From: Proteobacteria bacterium ST_bin11
Lineage (GTDB): Bacteria > Pseudomonadota > Gammaproteobacteria > Methylococcales > Methylomonadaceae
Direction: 5' to 3'
Length of the DNA stretch: 64,000 bases
Assembly (NCBI GenBank): GCA_002083615.1
Contig: MSXO01000002.1
Span: 186,001 to 250,000, forward strand
The notes beneath the pieces were generated by a model. That model saw only the letters and a list, made by a program, of their open reading frames with translations. It did not search any database and had not been told where the DNA came from. The translations under genes and the position numbers were made by a program. This document shows, one piece after another, positions 17,860 through 25,909 of the stretch. Every line of letters starts with the position of its first letter. Within the stretch, counting starts at the first letter, position 1.

Positions 17860-18771
17860 CTAGGGTTTATCCAGAATATCGCGCAATGCGGTATCCAACT
17901 GAGAATATTTAAAAGTAAAGCCTTGCGCTATTAGTCGTTCCGGCACCACGCGTTGGCTACCCAATACCAATGCTGCCATCTCGCCCAGCAATAACTTGAG
18001 GGCCTTTTCCGGCAGCGGCAGCAGCATCGGTCGGTTTAGCGCGCTGGCCAAACTGCTGCTGAATTGCTGATTATTGACGGGGTTGGGTGCCGTCGCGTTG
18101 TAAGGGCCGCGCATTTCAGCATGCTCCAGCATCGCCTCGACAATAGCCAACCAGTCGTACAAATGTATCCAGGACATCCATTGTCTGCCATTCCCCATGC
18201 GTCCGCCCAAGCCAAAACGAAACGGCAATAACATGCGTTTCAGTATGCCACCATTATCACTCAGCACCAAGCCAGTGCGTATCAAGCAGACCCGGCTGCC
18301 GAATTTCTCCGCCTCAAGGGCTGCGGCTTCCCAATCGGCGCACAACTGTTGCGAAAAATCGGTGATGCTACCGCTTTGTTCGGTGAGGAACTTATCGCCT
18401 TGATCGCCGTAAACGCCGATAGCCGAGCCGCTAATGAATAATGGGGTAGGCTGCGCGGATGCTGCTATCCAGGCCACCAACTCCTCAGTCAGCTTGATGC
18501 GACTGTCCCGCAATAACTGTTTACGCGCCTCGTTCCAGCGTTGGTCGAAAATGCCGGCACCGGCCAAATTAATCACGGCTTTGAAACTGGCAGAATCCGG
18601 TAAATTGGCGACCGAGCTTATCGCTTCGACGCTGTCGCCGAACATAGCGACGACTTTTTCGGTGCTCCTGCTCAGCACAGTCACCGAATAGCCTTTTTGG
18701 ATCAATAGCTTACTAAGGGCGCTGCCTAGGAAGCCGGTGCCGCCGCAAATTAAAATCGAGTTGGTGTTCAT
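17860..18771 (-). CDS. TIGR01777-family NAD-dependent epimerase-like protein (YfcH-like)
   Basis: A 303-residue extended short-chain dehydrogenase-like protein. The N-terminal Rossmann motif is CGGTGFLGSALSKLLIQKG, with later VINLAGAGIFDQRWNEARKQLLRDSRI and FISGSAIGVYGDQGD, and a C-terminal DUF1731-like tail (LLLGEMAALVLGSQRVVPERLIAQGFTFKY). This is the YfcH/TIGR01777 family, whose substrate is unknown. Family members are often encoded beside photolyase and LitR-type regulators in gammaproteobacteria, as here. Confidence 0.92.
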   Translation of the reverse strand: MNTNSILICGGTGFLGSALSKLLIQKGYSVTVLSRSTEKVVAMFGDSVEAISSVANLPDSASFKAVINLAGAGIFDQRWNEARKQLLRDSRIKLTEELVAWIAASAQPTPLFISGSAIGVYGDQGDKFLTEQSGSITDFSQQLCADWEAAALEAEKFGSRVCLIRTGLVLSDNGGILKRMLLPFRFGLGGRMGNGRQWMSWIHLYDWLAIVEAMLEHAEMRGPYNATAPNPVNNQQFSSSLASALNRPMLLPLPEKALKLLLGEMAALVLGSQRVVPERLIAQGFTFKYSQLDTALRDILDKP

Positions 18772-18830
18772 AGAATTTTACTCCGCAAACTAAAGGGCTA
18801 GTGCCGACGATAGATTTACTGTTTGGTGGA

Positions 18831-19472
18831 TCAATCGGGTTCGGTATCGATGGCTATACGGCCTTTAGGAATCATCATTTGACTTAGCTGCTTGTTTTTA
18901 AACCACATTACAATTCGAAAACCCAGCAGCATCACGATAATCAGCAGGTAGAACAAAGGCTCTGCCAGGTTACCTTTAAGCTGCCAAAAATAATGGATCA
19001 TTGCCGCGCCTGCGGCTGTGTAAATGAAACGATGAAGTTTTTTCCAGCTTTTTCCCATCAGCTTTTTGGACGCTTTGGAGGAAGTAATGCCTAATGAAAA
19101 CACGATGATATAGGCAAGCAAGCCAAACCAAATATACGAGCTTTCGATAATATCAATACCGATTATTCGCCACGCAAAAACGTGGTCAACTGCCAAATAA
19201 GCCATTACATGCAGGCTGGCATAAAAAAAAGCATATAAACCGAATAATTGCCGATACTCGGACATGCCGCGCCATTTTGTAACAGTTTGTACGGGAGTAA
19301 TGGCTAAGGTGATCCATAAAAATCGCAAAGCCCAATCGCCTAAGCGAATATGTAAGGCTTGCATTTGATTTGGACCTAGATTATCGAAGGCAATATCGAA
19401 AATGACCCAAAGTAGAGGTATCAAACAAGCCGCGACAGTAAAGGGCCGCAAATTACTAACTTGCATAATCAT
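18831..19472 (-). CDS. msrQ: Heme-binding membrane subunit MsrQ
   Basis: A 213-residue integral membrane b-type cytochrome of the ferric reductase-like family. It has about six membrane segments and conserved His residues (ALHIRLGDWALRFLW, YASLHVMAYL, WKKLHRFIYTAAGAAMIHYFWQLK). MsrQ passes electrons from the respiratory chain to periplasmic MsrP for repair of oxidised methionine in proteins. Its ATG overlaps the msrP stop by one base (TAATG), so the pair is translationally coupled. Confidence 0.94.
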   Translation of the reverse strand: MIMQVSNLRPFTVAACLIPLLWVIFDIAFDNLGPNQMQALHIRLGDWALRFLWITLAITPVQTVTKWRGMSEYRQLFGLYAFFYASLHVMAYLAVDHVFAWRIIGIDIIESSYIWFGLLAYIIVFSLGITSSKASKKLMGKSWKKLHRFIYTAAGAAMIHYFWQLKGNLAEPLFYLLIIVMLLGFRIVMWFKNKQLSQMMIPKGRIAIDTEPD

Positions 19473-20428
19473 TAGAAAAAATGCCTTAAATCCATATCGC
19501 GATACATATGTGCGACTTGCGTGCCGTAGCCGTTAAATAATTCCGTCTGCCGGCGTGGCGTAAAAAAGCCACTACCCAAGGGCCGCTCGCTATTCTGACT
19601 CCAGCGCGGATGCGCGACGTCCGGATTGACGTTGGCATAAAAGCCGTATTCCTTGGGCGCAAACTTGTTCCAACTGCTAATCGGCGGTCTTTTCAATAGC
19701 TCTATTTTCACGACGGCCTTAATGCTTTTAAAGCCATATTTCCAGGGCACGACCAAACGCAAGGGCGCACCGTTTTGCTTAGGCAAAATGTCACCGTACA
19801 TGCCTGTCGCCAGTATCGTCAGGGGATGCATGGCTTCGTCGATACGCAATCCTTCGACATAGGGCCATTCCAGCATCGCGTTTTTGCGTTGCTGGGGCAT
19901 GTTGTCGGGTTGATGAACGGAACTCAGCTTGACGAACTTAGCGGTTGACAATGGTTTAGCAGTTTTCAATAAATCGCCAAGTGAGAAGCCCACCCAAGGC
20001 ACCACCATGGACCAGGCTTCGACGCAACGAAAACGATAGATGTATTCTTGTAACGTGTGCTGGCTCAGAATATCTTCCAGATGATAGGTGCCAGGCTTTT
20101 CCACTTCGCCGCCGATTTCCAAAGACCAGGGATCTACACGCAGGCTTTGCGCCAGGGTGCTCGGGTCTTCTTTATTAAAGGCAAACTCGTAGTAGTTGTT
20201 GTAGCTCTTTACGTCATCCGCGGCTGTTACGGCCAACTCGGCGGCCGAAAACGAGCTTTTTGGCACTCCGTTCCATATCGGTTTTGAGTTGTCTGCCCAA
20301 CTGTCTCGTATACCAGTGCCAGTAAGCATCATTGCAGCCATGGCTTTGATGATGGTACGTCGCTGCTGAAAAACCAAAGGATCTGTGATTTCACTGCCGG
20401 GGATATTTTTAACTGATTTTATTATCAT
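19472..20428 (-). CDS. msrP: Periplasmic protein-methionine-sulfoxide reductase MsrP (molybdopterin)
   Basis: The 318-residue catalytic subunit of the envelope methionine sulfoxide repair system. A twin-arginine signal (QQRRTIIKAMAAMML, Arg 23-24) directs folded export. The Mo-ligating Cys is visible at residue 135 in YRFRCVEAWSMVVPWVGF, and the sulfite-oxidase-fold core has GAPLRLVVPWKYGFKSIKAV. Known MsrPQ systems are induced by reactive chlorine or oxidants and act on periplasmic proteins. It lies 35 bases after the fatty acid hydroxylase-family gene, in the same run as the LOV and photolyase genes. Confidence 0.96.
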   Translation of the reverse strand: MIIKSVKNIPGSEITDPLVFQQRRTIIKAMAAMMLTGTGIRDSWADNSKPIWNGVPKSSFSAAELAVTAADDVKSYNNYYEFAFNKEDPSTLAQSLRVDPWSLEIGGEVEKPGTYHLEDILSQHTLQEYIYRFRCVEAWSMVVPWVGFSLGDLLKTAKPLSTAKFVKLSSVHQPDNMPQQRKNAMLEWPYVEGLRIDEAMHPLTILATGMYGDILPKQNGAPLRLVVPWKYGFKSIKAVVKIELLKRPPISSWNKFAPKEYGFYANVNPDVAHPRWSQNSERPLGSGFFTPRRQTELFNGYGTQVAHMYRDMDLRHFF

Positions 20429-20463
20429 GACTTAACTACCGGCACCTTTCTTAAAGAGGTCCA

Positions 20464-21294
20464 TCACTTTCTCCCTTTTGGAATCCAGCCGAATAATTGG
20501 CGAATTTTTCGCTCGGTAATAAATGCTAGGGAAAACAGTTGAATAAAATTCTCAGCTTCAATCAGATCGAGTCCGATATTGGCGGGCACTAATTCCTTAC
20601 GTGTACCGAACATTCTGTCCCATATGGCCAAGACTATCCCGTAATTGCTATCGTGCTCCGCGCGCAAAGTAGAATGATGAGTACGGTGCAGGGAGGGGGT
20701 GATAATAATTTTGGAAATGGCTGCCTCGTTTGGTACCCGAATATTACCGTGATGAAAAAATATGAAAAACAACTCAATAATTTCGATGGAAAGCACCAAG
20801 TAAGCGTCCACCCCGATAACCACCACAAACACGCACTTATAAATTATTTCCAGGAATAAATCGAAAACATGGAAGCGAAAACCAGTGGAGACGTTAAAGC
20901 ATTTATCACTGTGGTGGATCTTATGAAATCGCCATAAATATTCGTATTTGTGGCTGGCGTAATGCCAAATAAAAATAGCGAAATCGAAAAAAGCGAAAGC
21001 CAATAGCCACTTAACCGGACCATTACTGAGACCACTCAACAATCCGAAACTGGCAAATTGCTGGGCAACCAGAAATAACGAGGACGCCCTAAGTGCGGTT
21101 AATATTAGGTTATTGACCAGAAATGCCGTCGTATTAGTGACGAAGGATTCTTTATAAGTTTTGGTGGAGAACTGGCGATAAGGTTTATTCTTTTCGATGA
21201 TTAGCAACATCAAGAAGGCCAATATCGCCAAGCCAAATAAAGCTTGGTTAAAAAATAAGCCATCGTCACCACTGGCGTTTGCAGTTGTATTCAT
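20464..21294 (-). CDS. Fatty acid hydroxylase / sterol desaturase superfamily membrane protein
   Basis: A 276-residue membrane di-iron enzyme of the FAH superfamily. It has four or five membrane segments and the clustered histidine motifs HYASHKYEYLWRFHKIHHSDK, FHHGNI and SLHRTHHSTLRAEHDSNYG, which ligate the two irons. Such enzymes hydroxylate or desaturate lipids; the substrate cannot be told from sequence. Methanotrophs of the Methylococcales often make sterols or modified hopanoids, but a link is inference. The gene lies between the LOV gene (37 bases) and msrP (35 bases). Confidence 0.9.
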   Translation of the reverse strand: MNTTANASGDDGLFFNQALFGLAILAFLMLLIIEKNKPYRQFSTKTYKESFVTNTTAFLVNNLILTALRASSLFLVAQQFASFGLLSGLSNGPVKWLLAFAFFDFAIFIWHYASHKYEYLWRFHKIHHSDKCFNVSTGFRFHVFDLFLEIIYKCVFVVVIGVDAYLVLSIEIIELFFIFFHHGNIRVPNEAAISKIIITPSLHRTHHSTLRAEHDSNYGIVLAIWDRMFGTRKELVPANIGLDLIEAENFIQLFSLAFITERKIRQLFGWIPKGRK

Positions 21295-21331
21295 AGAGAG
21301 CCTCTACAATAGATATTTATTGCACGGTGAA

Positions 21332-21787
21332 TCAGTTCCCTTGAATCGCATTTAACAGGCTTGTTAATTCTCTTATTTCATTATTGGCATTTACTTGTTG
21401 GGTTATATCGTATTGAACGCCGAGATAGTAAATGACACGGCTCTTTTTATCCAACAATGGGGTTATCTTCAAATGATTATGAAATAAAGTGCCATCTTTT
21501 TTGTAGTTTCTTAAAGTAACTTCAACCGCTTCGTGTGTTTTCATAGCTTCAGCTATCTTGAACCGGGCGTCTTGCTCTCTATCCTCACCTTGCAAAAAAC
21601 GGCAGTTGCGACCAATTATTTCTTCTTGGCCATATCCGGTTAATTGTTCGAATGCTTTATTGGCATAAATAATAGGTGCATCTTCAAGATCTGGATCGGC
21701 AAGTGTTACGCCGTTTACGCATTCATCCAAAATAGCGGATAGTATTTGCGGAATAAGTCCGCTATCTTTTTCAACAATAAAAGCCAT
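21332..21787 (-). CDS. Short LOV-domain blue-light photoreceptor
   Basis: A 151-residue protein that is essentially one flavin-binding LOV (PAS) domain with short helical ends. Residues 59-66 read GRNCRFLQ, the LOV hallmark, with Cys 62 as the residue that forms the flavin photoadduct. The flavin-contacting stretches FHNHLKITPL and YYLGVQYDIT are also present. No output domain is attached, so it resembles the short LOV proteins of Pseudomonas, which signal through the terminal helices. GGAG lies 10 bases before ATG 21787. Its neighbours are an SRPBCC gene upstream and membrane-lipid and oxidative repair genes downstream. Confidence 0.95.
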   Translation of the reverse strand: MAFIVEKDSGLIPQILSAILDECVNGVTLADPDLEDAPIIYANKAFEQLTGYGQEEIIGRNCRFLQGEDREQDARFKIAEAMKTHEAVEVTLRNYKKDGTLFHNHLKITPLLDKKSRVIYYLGVQYDITQQVNANNEIRELTSLLNAIQGN

Positions 21788-21829
21788 GGTTAAACTCCGG
21801 GTTTTATAATAATTATGAGTTTGTATATG

Positions 21830-22315
21830 CTAGTTGCATTCTACTGATATTAAATTCTTAATGTTTTCGACGGTGTTTTCCGCCCCGTCTTCAATGGCAC
21901 AACGGATTAATTTCTCAAAAGGCCGCATAAACACTTCCAACTCCAAAAACTCAAAGCGAAAAGTCAGGCGGGTGGGTTGTCGATCTTCTTGAATGGGTTC
22001 AAACAGATAGCTGTGCTTGTAAGGTTGGGTAAGTCCTTGAAAAATAAGCTTAGACTGGGGCTGGTAAACGGTTATTTCAAAAACCGATTCTATTTCGCCG
22101 TTGTTGTCGTTACGAATTTGCTTCGCTTTGGCGCCGACGAATACTTCCTTGCCGTCGAGAGGTTCGAAATCGACTACTTCAACAGCCCATTTCGGATAGT
22201 TCTCAAAAAAATTTTCGCCAACATAGTGAAAGACATCGTCAACTCGTTTGTCGATGTCGATGCATGCCTCGCCGGCAATAGGCTTGTGTGAATCAAACGG
22301 TAATTTGATAAGCAT
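21830..22315 (-). CDS. SRPBCC-fold protein
   Basis: A 161-residue soluble protein with the START/polyketide cyclase-like fold: N-terminal strand ACIDIDKRVDDVFHYVGENFFENYPKWAVEVVDFEPLDG, then SVFEITVYQPQSKLIFQG and a C-terminal helix (FMRPFEKLIRCAIEDGAENTVENIKNLIS). Such proteins bind hydrophobic ligands; the ligand is not deducible. It starts 42 bases upstream of the LOV gene with a strong GGGGGAAAG ribosome site, and is probably the first gene of the LOV-FAH-msrPQ unit. Confidence 0.85.
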   Translation of the reverse strand: MLIKLPFDSHKPIAGEACIDIDKRVDDVFHYVGENFFENYPKWAVEVVDFEPLDGKEVFVGAKAKQIRNDNNGEIESVFEITVYQPQSKLIFQGLTQPYKHSYLFEPIQEDRQPTRLTFRFEFLELEVFMRPFEKLIRCAIEDGAENTVENIKNLISVECN

Positions 22316-22632
22316 TTGAACTTTCCCCCTGGCGGAGCTTTCCGCTCAGCGTAGTTATAATTTTTCTGGACAACATAAAGCGTAAAACACCGTTTGTACC
22401 TAAAAAGAATTAAATCTAGATCAGGCGGTATTGGCGTTTTATGTAGTTATTCAGTATACCCTGATGGTGTCTATCAACAGGTAACTTTGCTGCTAAACAG
22501 TCGATTGGACTGTATTTTAAAAATAAAAGACAAACTTGCTTTATGGTTTGTGCTAAGTAAAACCGATCTGAGGAAAGAGAGGTACTTAAGAGTCTAATGC
22601 TAACCTAATTAGTGCCTGAAACTTGTAAAACG
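22316..22632 (+). other. Intergenic region upstream of the SRPBCC-LOV unit
   Basis: A 317-base stretch with no credible gene. Immediately upstream of the SRPBCC gene (minus strand) there is a small hairpin (AGCGGAAAGCTCCGC) and an AT-rich TTATAAC near 22360 that could be a -10 element, but no matching -35. No copy of the paired TGTACA operator motif is present here. The region may hold a promoter used by an alternative sigma factor. Confidence 0.4.
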
Positions 22633-23052
22633 CTAGTTTTCCGGCTGCCGCATTGCCGCGCAACCACCGTAAAGCAAGTGCGATAGCCCGGAATAAACAA
22701 ACAACTGGCTATAGTTTTCGTCAATTTCAATTTGATTAATTGAGCAGTAAAACTCCAGCGAACCGATTAACAGCAGCAGAAATACCCCTAACGCGGCCAA
22801 TGCTTCCGGGCTGTTACTCAGTTTGTAAAAACTGTAAGCCGCGATTTGTATTAAACATAAATAAAACATCATTAACCGCATATTATTCGCTAACGGGCCG
22901 TACAGATCGCTATTGTCTTCAAAAAAAAGCGTGTTGCCGAAAATGGTGGCTGCACCGCTGATTAATAAAAGGATTACCGCCACATTAAAATTAACCTGCA
23001 ACACCAATTGCAGCAAATTCATGGTTTTTGTGGTAATGGATTGGGTATGCAT
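22633..23052 (-). CDS. Small four-helix membrane protein of unknown function
   Basis: A 139-residue protein with four hydrophobic segments (about 15-40, 55-72, 83-102, 115-132) and a short polar loop (FFEDNSDLYGPLANNMR). I do not recognise the family. It begins just downstream of the ftsH terminator, so it is expressed by read-through or from its own promoter. A second possible start is Met 11. It is transcribed in the same direction as the light/oxidative genes on both sides. Confidence 0.65.
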   Translation of the reverse strand: MHTQSITTKTMNLLQLVLQVNFNVAVILLLISGAATIFGNTLFFEDNSDLYGPLANNMRLMMFYLCLIQIAAYSFYKLSNSPEALAALGVFLLLLIGSLEFYCSINQIEIDENYSQLFVYSGLSHLLYGGCAAMRQPEN

Positions 23053-23063
23053 ATTACTACCTC

Positions 23064-23105
23064 TGAAAAAAAGATACCCTCCAAGAGTACTGCGTTTGGA
23101 GGGTA
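23064..23105 (-). terminator. Rho-independent terminator after ftsH
   Basis: On the minus strand, a perfect 10-bp stem (arms 23096-23105 and 23075-23084, TACCCTCCAA / TTGGAGGGTA) with an 11-base loop is followed by TCTTTTTTT. It lies 16 bases beyond the ftsH stop and ends the sigma-hflK-hflC-ftsH transcription unit. Confidence 0.9.
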
Positions 23106-23120
23106 CATAGAGGAGGACGT

Positions 23121-25025
23121 TTAGGACACCAGTAGTTGTCCTTGATCCAGTTGATCGCCGGCTTCGTCGTTTATAGATTCTTCAATCTCTTCAAACGATT
23201 TTGGCTCTTCTACTTCGGGTTCCGGCGGTGCAAGTTTTTTACCTTGTAACAATTCATCGATCTGAAATTTGTCGATGGTCTCCCAGTCCATTAAGGCTTG
23301 CGCCATGTTGTGTAGCACTTCAATGTGCTCTTTCAGAATGGTCTCTGCGCGGTTGTAATTAGAATCTATGACCGCTCTGACTTCTTCATCAATGGTTTGA
23401 GCCATTTTTTCGGACATCGGTTTGGATTGCGGACCCATATAGCCGCCCTCGCTATCACCGTAATCCATCGGACCAAGACGATCAGACAGGCCCCATTTGG
23501 TCACCATGTTTCTAGCCAATTGCGTAGCCCGCATGATGTCGTTGGAAGCGCCGGTGGTGACTTTGTTTTTTCCGTAAATTAAGGCCTCCGCTACCCGGCC
23601 ACCAAACAAGCTGGCAATCTGGCTCTCCAATTTGTCTTTGGATGCGCTGTATTGATCGCGCTCCGGCAAAAACATCGTGATACCCAAAGCACCGCCGCGC
23701 GGCATGATGCTGACTTTGTAGACTGGATCATGTTCAGGCACGTTGCGACCGACGATGGCGTGTCCGGCTTCATGATAAGCAGTCATCAACAAATCTTCTT
23801 TGGTCATCACCATGGTGCGTTTTTCCACGCCCATGATCATTTTGTCGCGCGCTTTATCCAAATCATTCATTGTCACTATGCGCTTTTTATTGCGGGCAGC
23901 AAACAAAGCGCCTTCGTTGATCAAATTGGCTAACTCTGCTCCGGAAAAGCCGGGTGTGCCGCGGGCCAGATCGTTAATATTCACGTCTTCAGCAAGTGGG
24001 ACTTTCGCGCCATGCACTTTCAGTATCTGTTCGCGGCCTTTGATATCCGGCAAACCTACCTGAACTTGCCTGTCGAAACGGCCTGGTCTTAACAAGGCTT
24101 TATCTAACACATCAGCCCGGTTGGTGGCGGCTATCACGATAATGCCTTCATTGCCGCTGAAGCCGTCCATTTCCACCAGCAATTGGTTCAGTGTTTGTTC
24201 GCGTTCGTCGTTGCCGCCACCGATACCGCTGCCGCCACGTTGTCGACCGACTGCATCGATCTCGTCGATAAATATGATGCAGGGTGCGCGTTTTTTGGCT
24301 TGTTCGAACATGTCTCTGACCCTTGAGGCACCCACACCGACGAACATTTCCACGAAATCCGAACCCGAGATGGAGAAGAAAGGTACGCCTGCTTCTCCGG
24401 CAATGGCTCTGGCTAACAAGGTTTTACCGGTACCGGGAGGGCCGACCATCAATACACCGCGCGGAATTTTCCCGCCTAGAGCTTCGTATTTGCCTGGTTC
24501 TCGCAGGAAATCGACCATTTCCACGACGTCTTCCTTGGCTTCTTCCACACCGGCCACGTCGGTGAAACGCACTTTGATCTGGTCTTCAGCCATTAATTTG
24601 GCGCGGCTTTTTCCAAAACCCATCTGGCCGTCGCGTCCACCCATCGCTGCCTGCTTGCGCATGAAATAGACTAGCACCATGATCAGCAACAAAGTGGGCG
24701 CCCAGGAGATGAGAATATTCATCAGGGTGGAGGGCTGTTGTGGCTTCTCAACTTTGATTTTCACGCCATATTCCAGCAACTCGTCGATCATGCGCGAGTC
24801 GTTGGGATTGTAGGTCGCGAAACGCGTGCCGTTTTGCCGATGCCCTTCGACGTTATTGCCGTCGATCACCACTTCCGTGACCACTTTATTACGCACATCT
24901 TCGATAAAGTCCGAATACGAAATTTCAAAATGCGGGTCGTATTCCGGCATGTTGCGGTTCATCACCGCCGACACCACCAAACCTGCCGCGAGGAGGATGG
25001 TGATAAAAATAAACATTTTTTTCAT
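23121..25025 (-). CDS. ftsH: ATP-dependent membrane zinc metalloprotease FtsH
   Basis: A 634-residue hexameric inner-membrane AAA+ protease that degrades damaged membrane proteins and some regulators. Two membrane segments flank a periplasmic domain (about 5-22 and 103-121). Then come Walker A GPPGTGKT (195-202), Walker B IIFIDEID (250-257), the SRH (TNRADVLDKALLRPGRFDRQ), and the zinc site HEAGH (418-422). An acidic tail (PPEPEVEEPKSFEEIEESIND) follows. It is cotranscribed behind hflK and hflC, its membrane partners, and behind a sigma factor gene, unlike the usual ftsJ-ftsH arrangement, so it may be a stress-specific paralogue. Confidence 0.97.
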   Translation of the reverse strand: MKKMFIFITILLAAGLVVSAVMNRNMPEYDPHFEISYSDFIEDVRNKVVTEVVIDGNNVEGHRQNGTRFATYNPNDSRMIDELLEYGVKIKVEKPQQPSTLMNILISWAPTLLLIMVLVYFMRKQAAMGGRDGQMGFGKSRAKLMAEDQIKVRFTDVAGVEEAKEDVVEMVDFLREPGKYEALGGKIPRGVLMVGPPGTGKTLLARAIAGEAGVPFFSISGSDFVEMFVGVGASRVRDMFEQAKKRAPCIIFIDEIDAVGRQRGGSGIGGGNDEREQTLNQLLVEMDGFSGNEGIIVIAATNRADVLDKALLRPGRFDRQVQVGLPDIKGREQILKVHGAKVPLAEDVNINDLARGTPGFSGAELANLINEGALFAARNKKRIVTMNDLDKARDKMIMGVEKRTMVMTKEDLLMTAYHEAGHAIVGRNVPEHDPVYKVSIMPRGGALGITMFLPERDQYSASKDKLESQIASLFGGRVAEALIYGKNKVTTGASNDIMRATQLARNMVTKWGLSDRLGPMDYGDSEGGYMGPQSKPMSEKMAQTIDEEVRAVIDSNYNRAETILKEHIEVLHNMAQALMDWETIDKFQIDELLQGKKLAPPEPEVEEPKSFEEIEESINDEAGDQLDQGQLLVS

Positions 25026-25042
25026 GATAGCTGTCTCCTAAC

Positions 25043-25909
25043 TTACTTTTCGCTGGAGAAGTATTTGAAAAAATCGGAGTTCGGTTTTAACACCAAGGTA
25101 TCCTGAGTTTTTTCAAACGACGTTTGGTATGCCTGCATACTGCGGTAGAACGCATAAAACTCAGGATTTTTACCGTAACTTTTTGCGTATATTTCCGCCG
25201 ATTGCGCGTCGCCACGACCACGAATACTTTCAGCGTCGCGCTGGGCGTTTGCAACTATCACATGCTTTTGTTTATCAGCTTCCGCACTAATTTGCTCCGC
25301 ACTTTCCGCACCCTGCGAACGGAACTCTCTGGCTACCCGCTCACGTTCTGCGCGCATCCGTTGATAAACCGAGCTACTTACTTCAGGCGGCAAGTCAATG
25401 CGTTTAACGCGGATATCGATCAGCTCTATGCCGAACTTTTCTGCGGTCGGAGCTAACTTGGCCAACAAGGTTTGTCTCAGTTCGTTGCGGTCTTCGGAGA
25501 TCAACTGCTTGATAGTCCGCACACCAAACTCACTACGCATGGCGTCTTTCATAATTTGGTCTAGGCGCAGATTGGCTTGAAACTCGTCGCCGCCGACCGT
25601 GGTGTAAAAGAGACCCACATCACCGATTCGCCATTTAACGAATGAATCAACAATTACGTTCTTCTTCTCAGAGGTAAGAAAGCGCTCGGATTTGGCATCC
25701 AAGGTCAGCACACGCGCATCAAATGTGCTGACATTATTGATGATGGGGGTCTTGAAATGTAGCCCGGGAGTGTAGTCAGACGTGACCATCTCACCGAGAC
25801 GAAACAGAATGGCTTTTTCGTTTTCCTTCACGTAAAAAACCGACATATAAGCCAGTACACACAGGGTTAAACCGGCCGGGATTAAAACTTGGGTGGTTTT
25901 GCTGCTCAT
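25043..25909 (-). CDS. hflC: FtsH modulator HflC
   Basis: A 288-residue SPFH/band-7 membrane protein. The N-terminal anchor LIPAGLTLCVLAYMSVFYV is followed by the SPFH domain (VKENEKAILFRLGEMV ... SFVKWRIGDVGLFYTTVGG) and an Arg/Glu/Ala-rich coiled coil (MRAERERVAREFRSQGAESAEQISAEADKQ), then the HflC C-terminus with YAKSYGKNPEFYAFYRSMQAY. With HflK it forms the cage that encloses FtsH and controls access of substrates. It overlaps hflK by 4 bases. Confidence 0.96.
   Translation of the reverse strand: MSSKTTQVLIPAGLTLCVLAYMSVFYVKENEKAILFRLGEMVTSDYTPGLHFKTPIINNVSTFDARVLTLDAKSERFLTSEKKNVIVDSFVKWRIGDVGLFYTTVGGDEFQANLRLDQIMKDAMRSEFGVRTIKQLISEDRNELRQTLLAKLAPTAEKFGIELIDIRVKRIDLPPEVSSSVYQRMRAERERVAREFRSQGAESAEQISAEADKQKHVIVANAQRDAESIRGRGDAQSAEIYAKSYGKNPEFYAFYRSMQAYQTSFEKTQDTLVLKPNSDFFKYFSSEK

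Noticed and set aside
22394..22597. Plus-strand frame of 67 codons upstream of the SRPBCC gene
   Set aside because: No ribosome site and no family resemblance; it lies in the upstream region of a divergent promoter.
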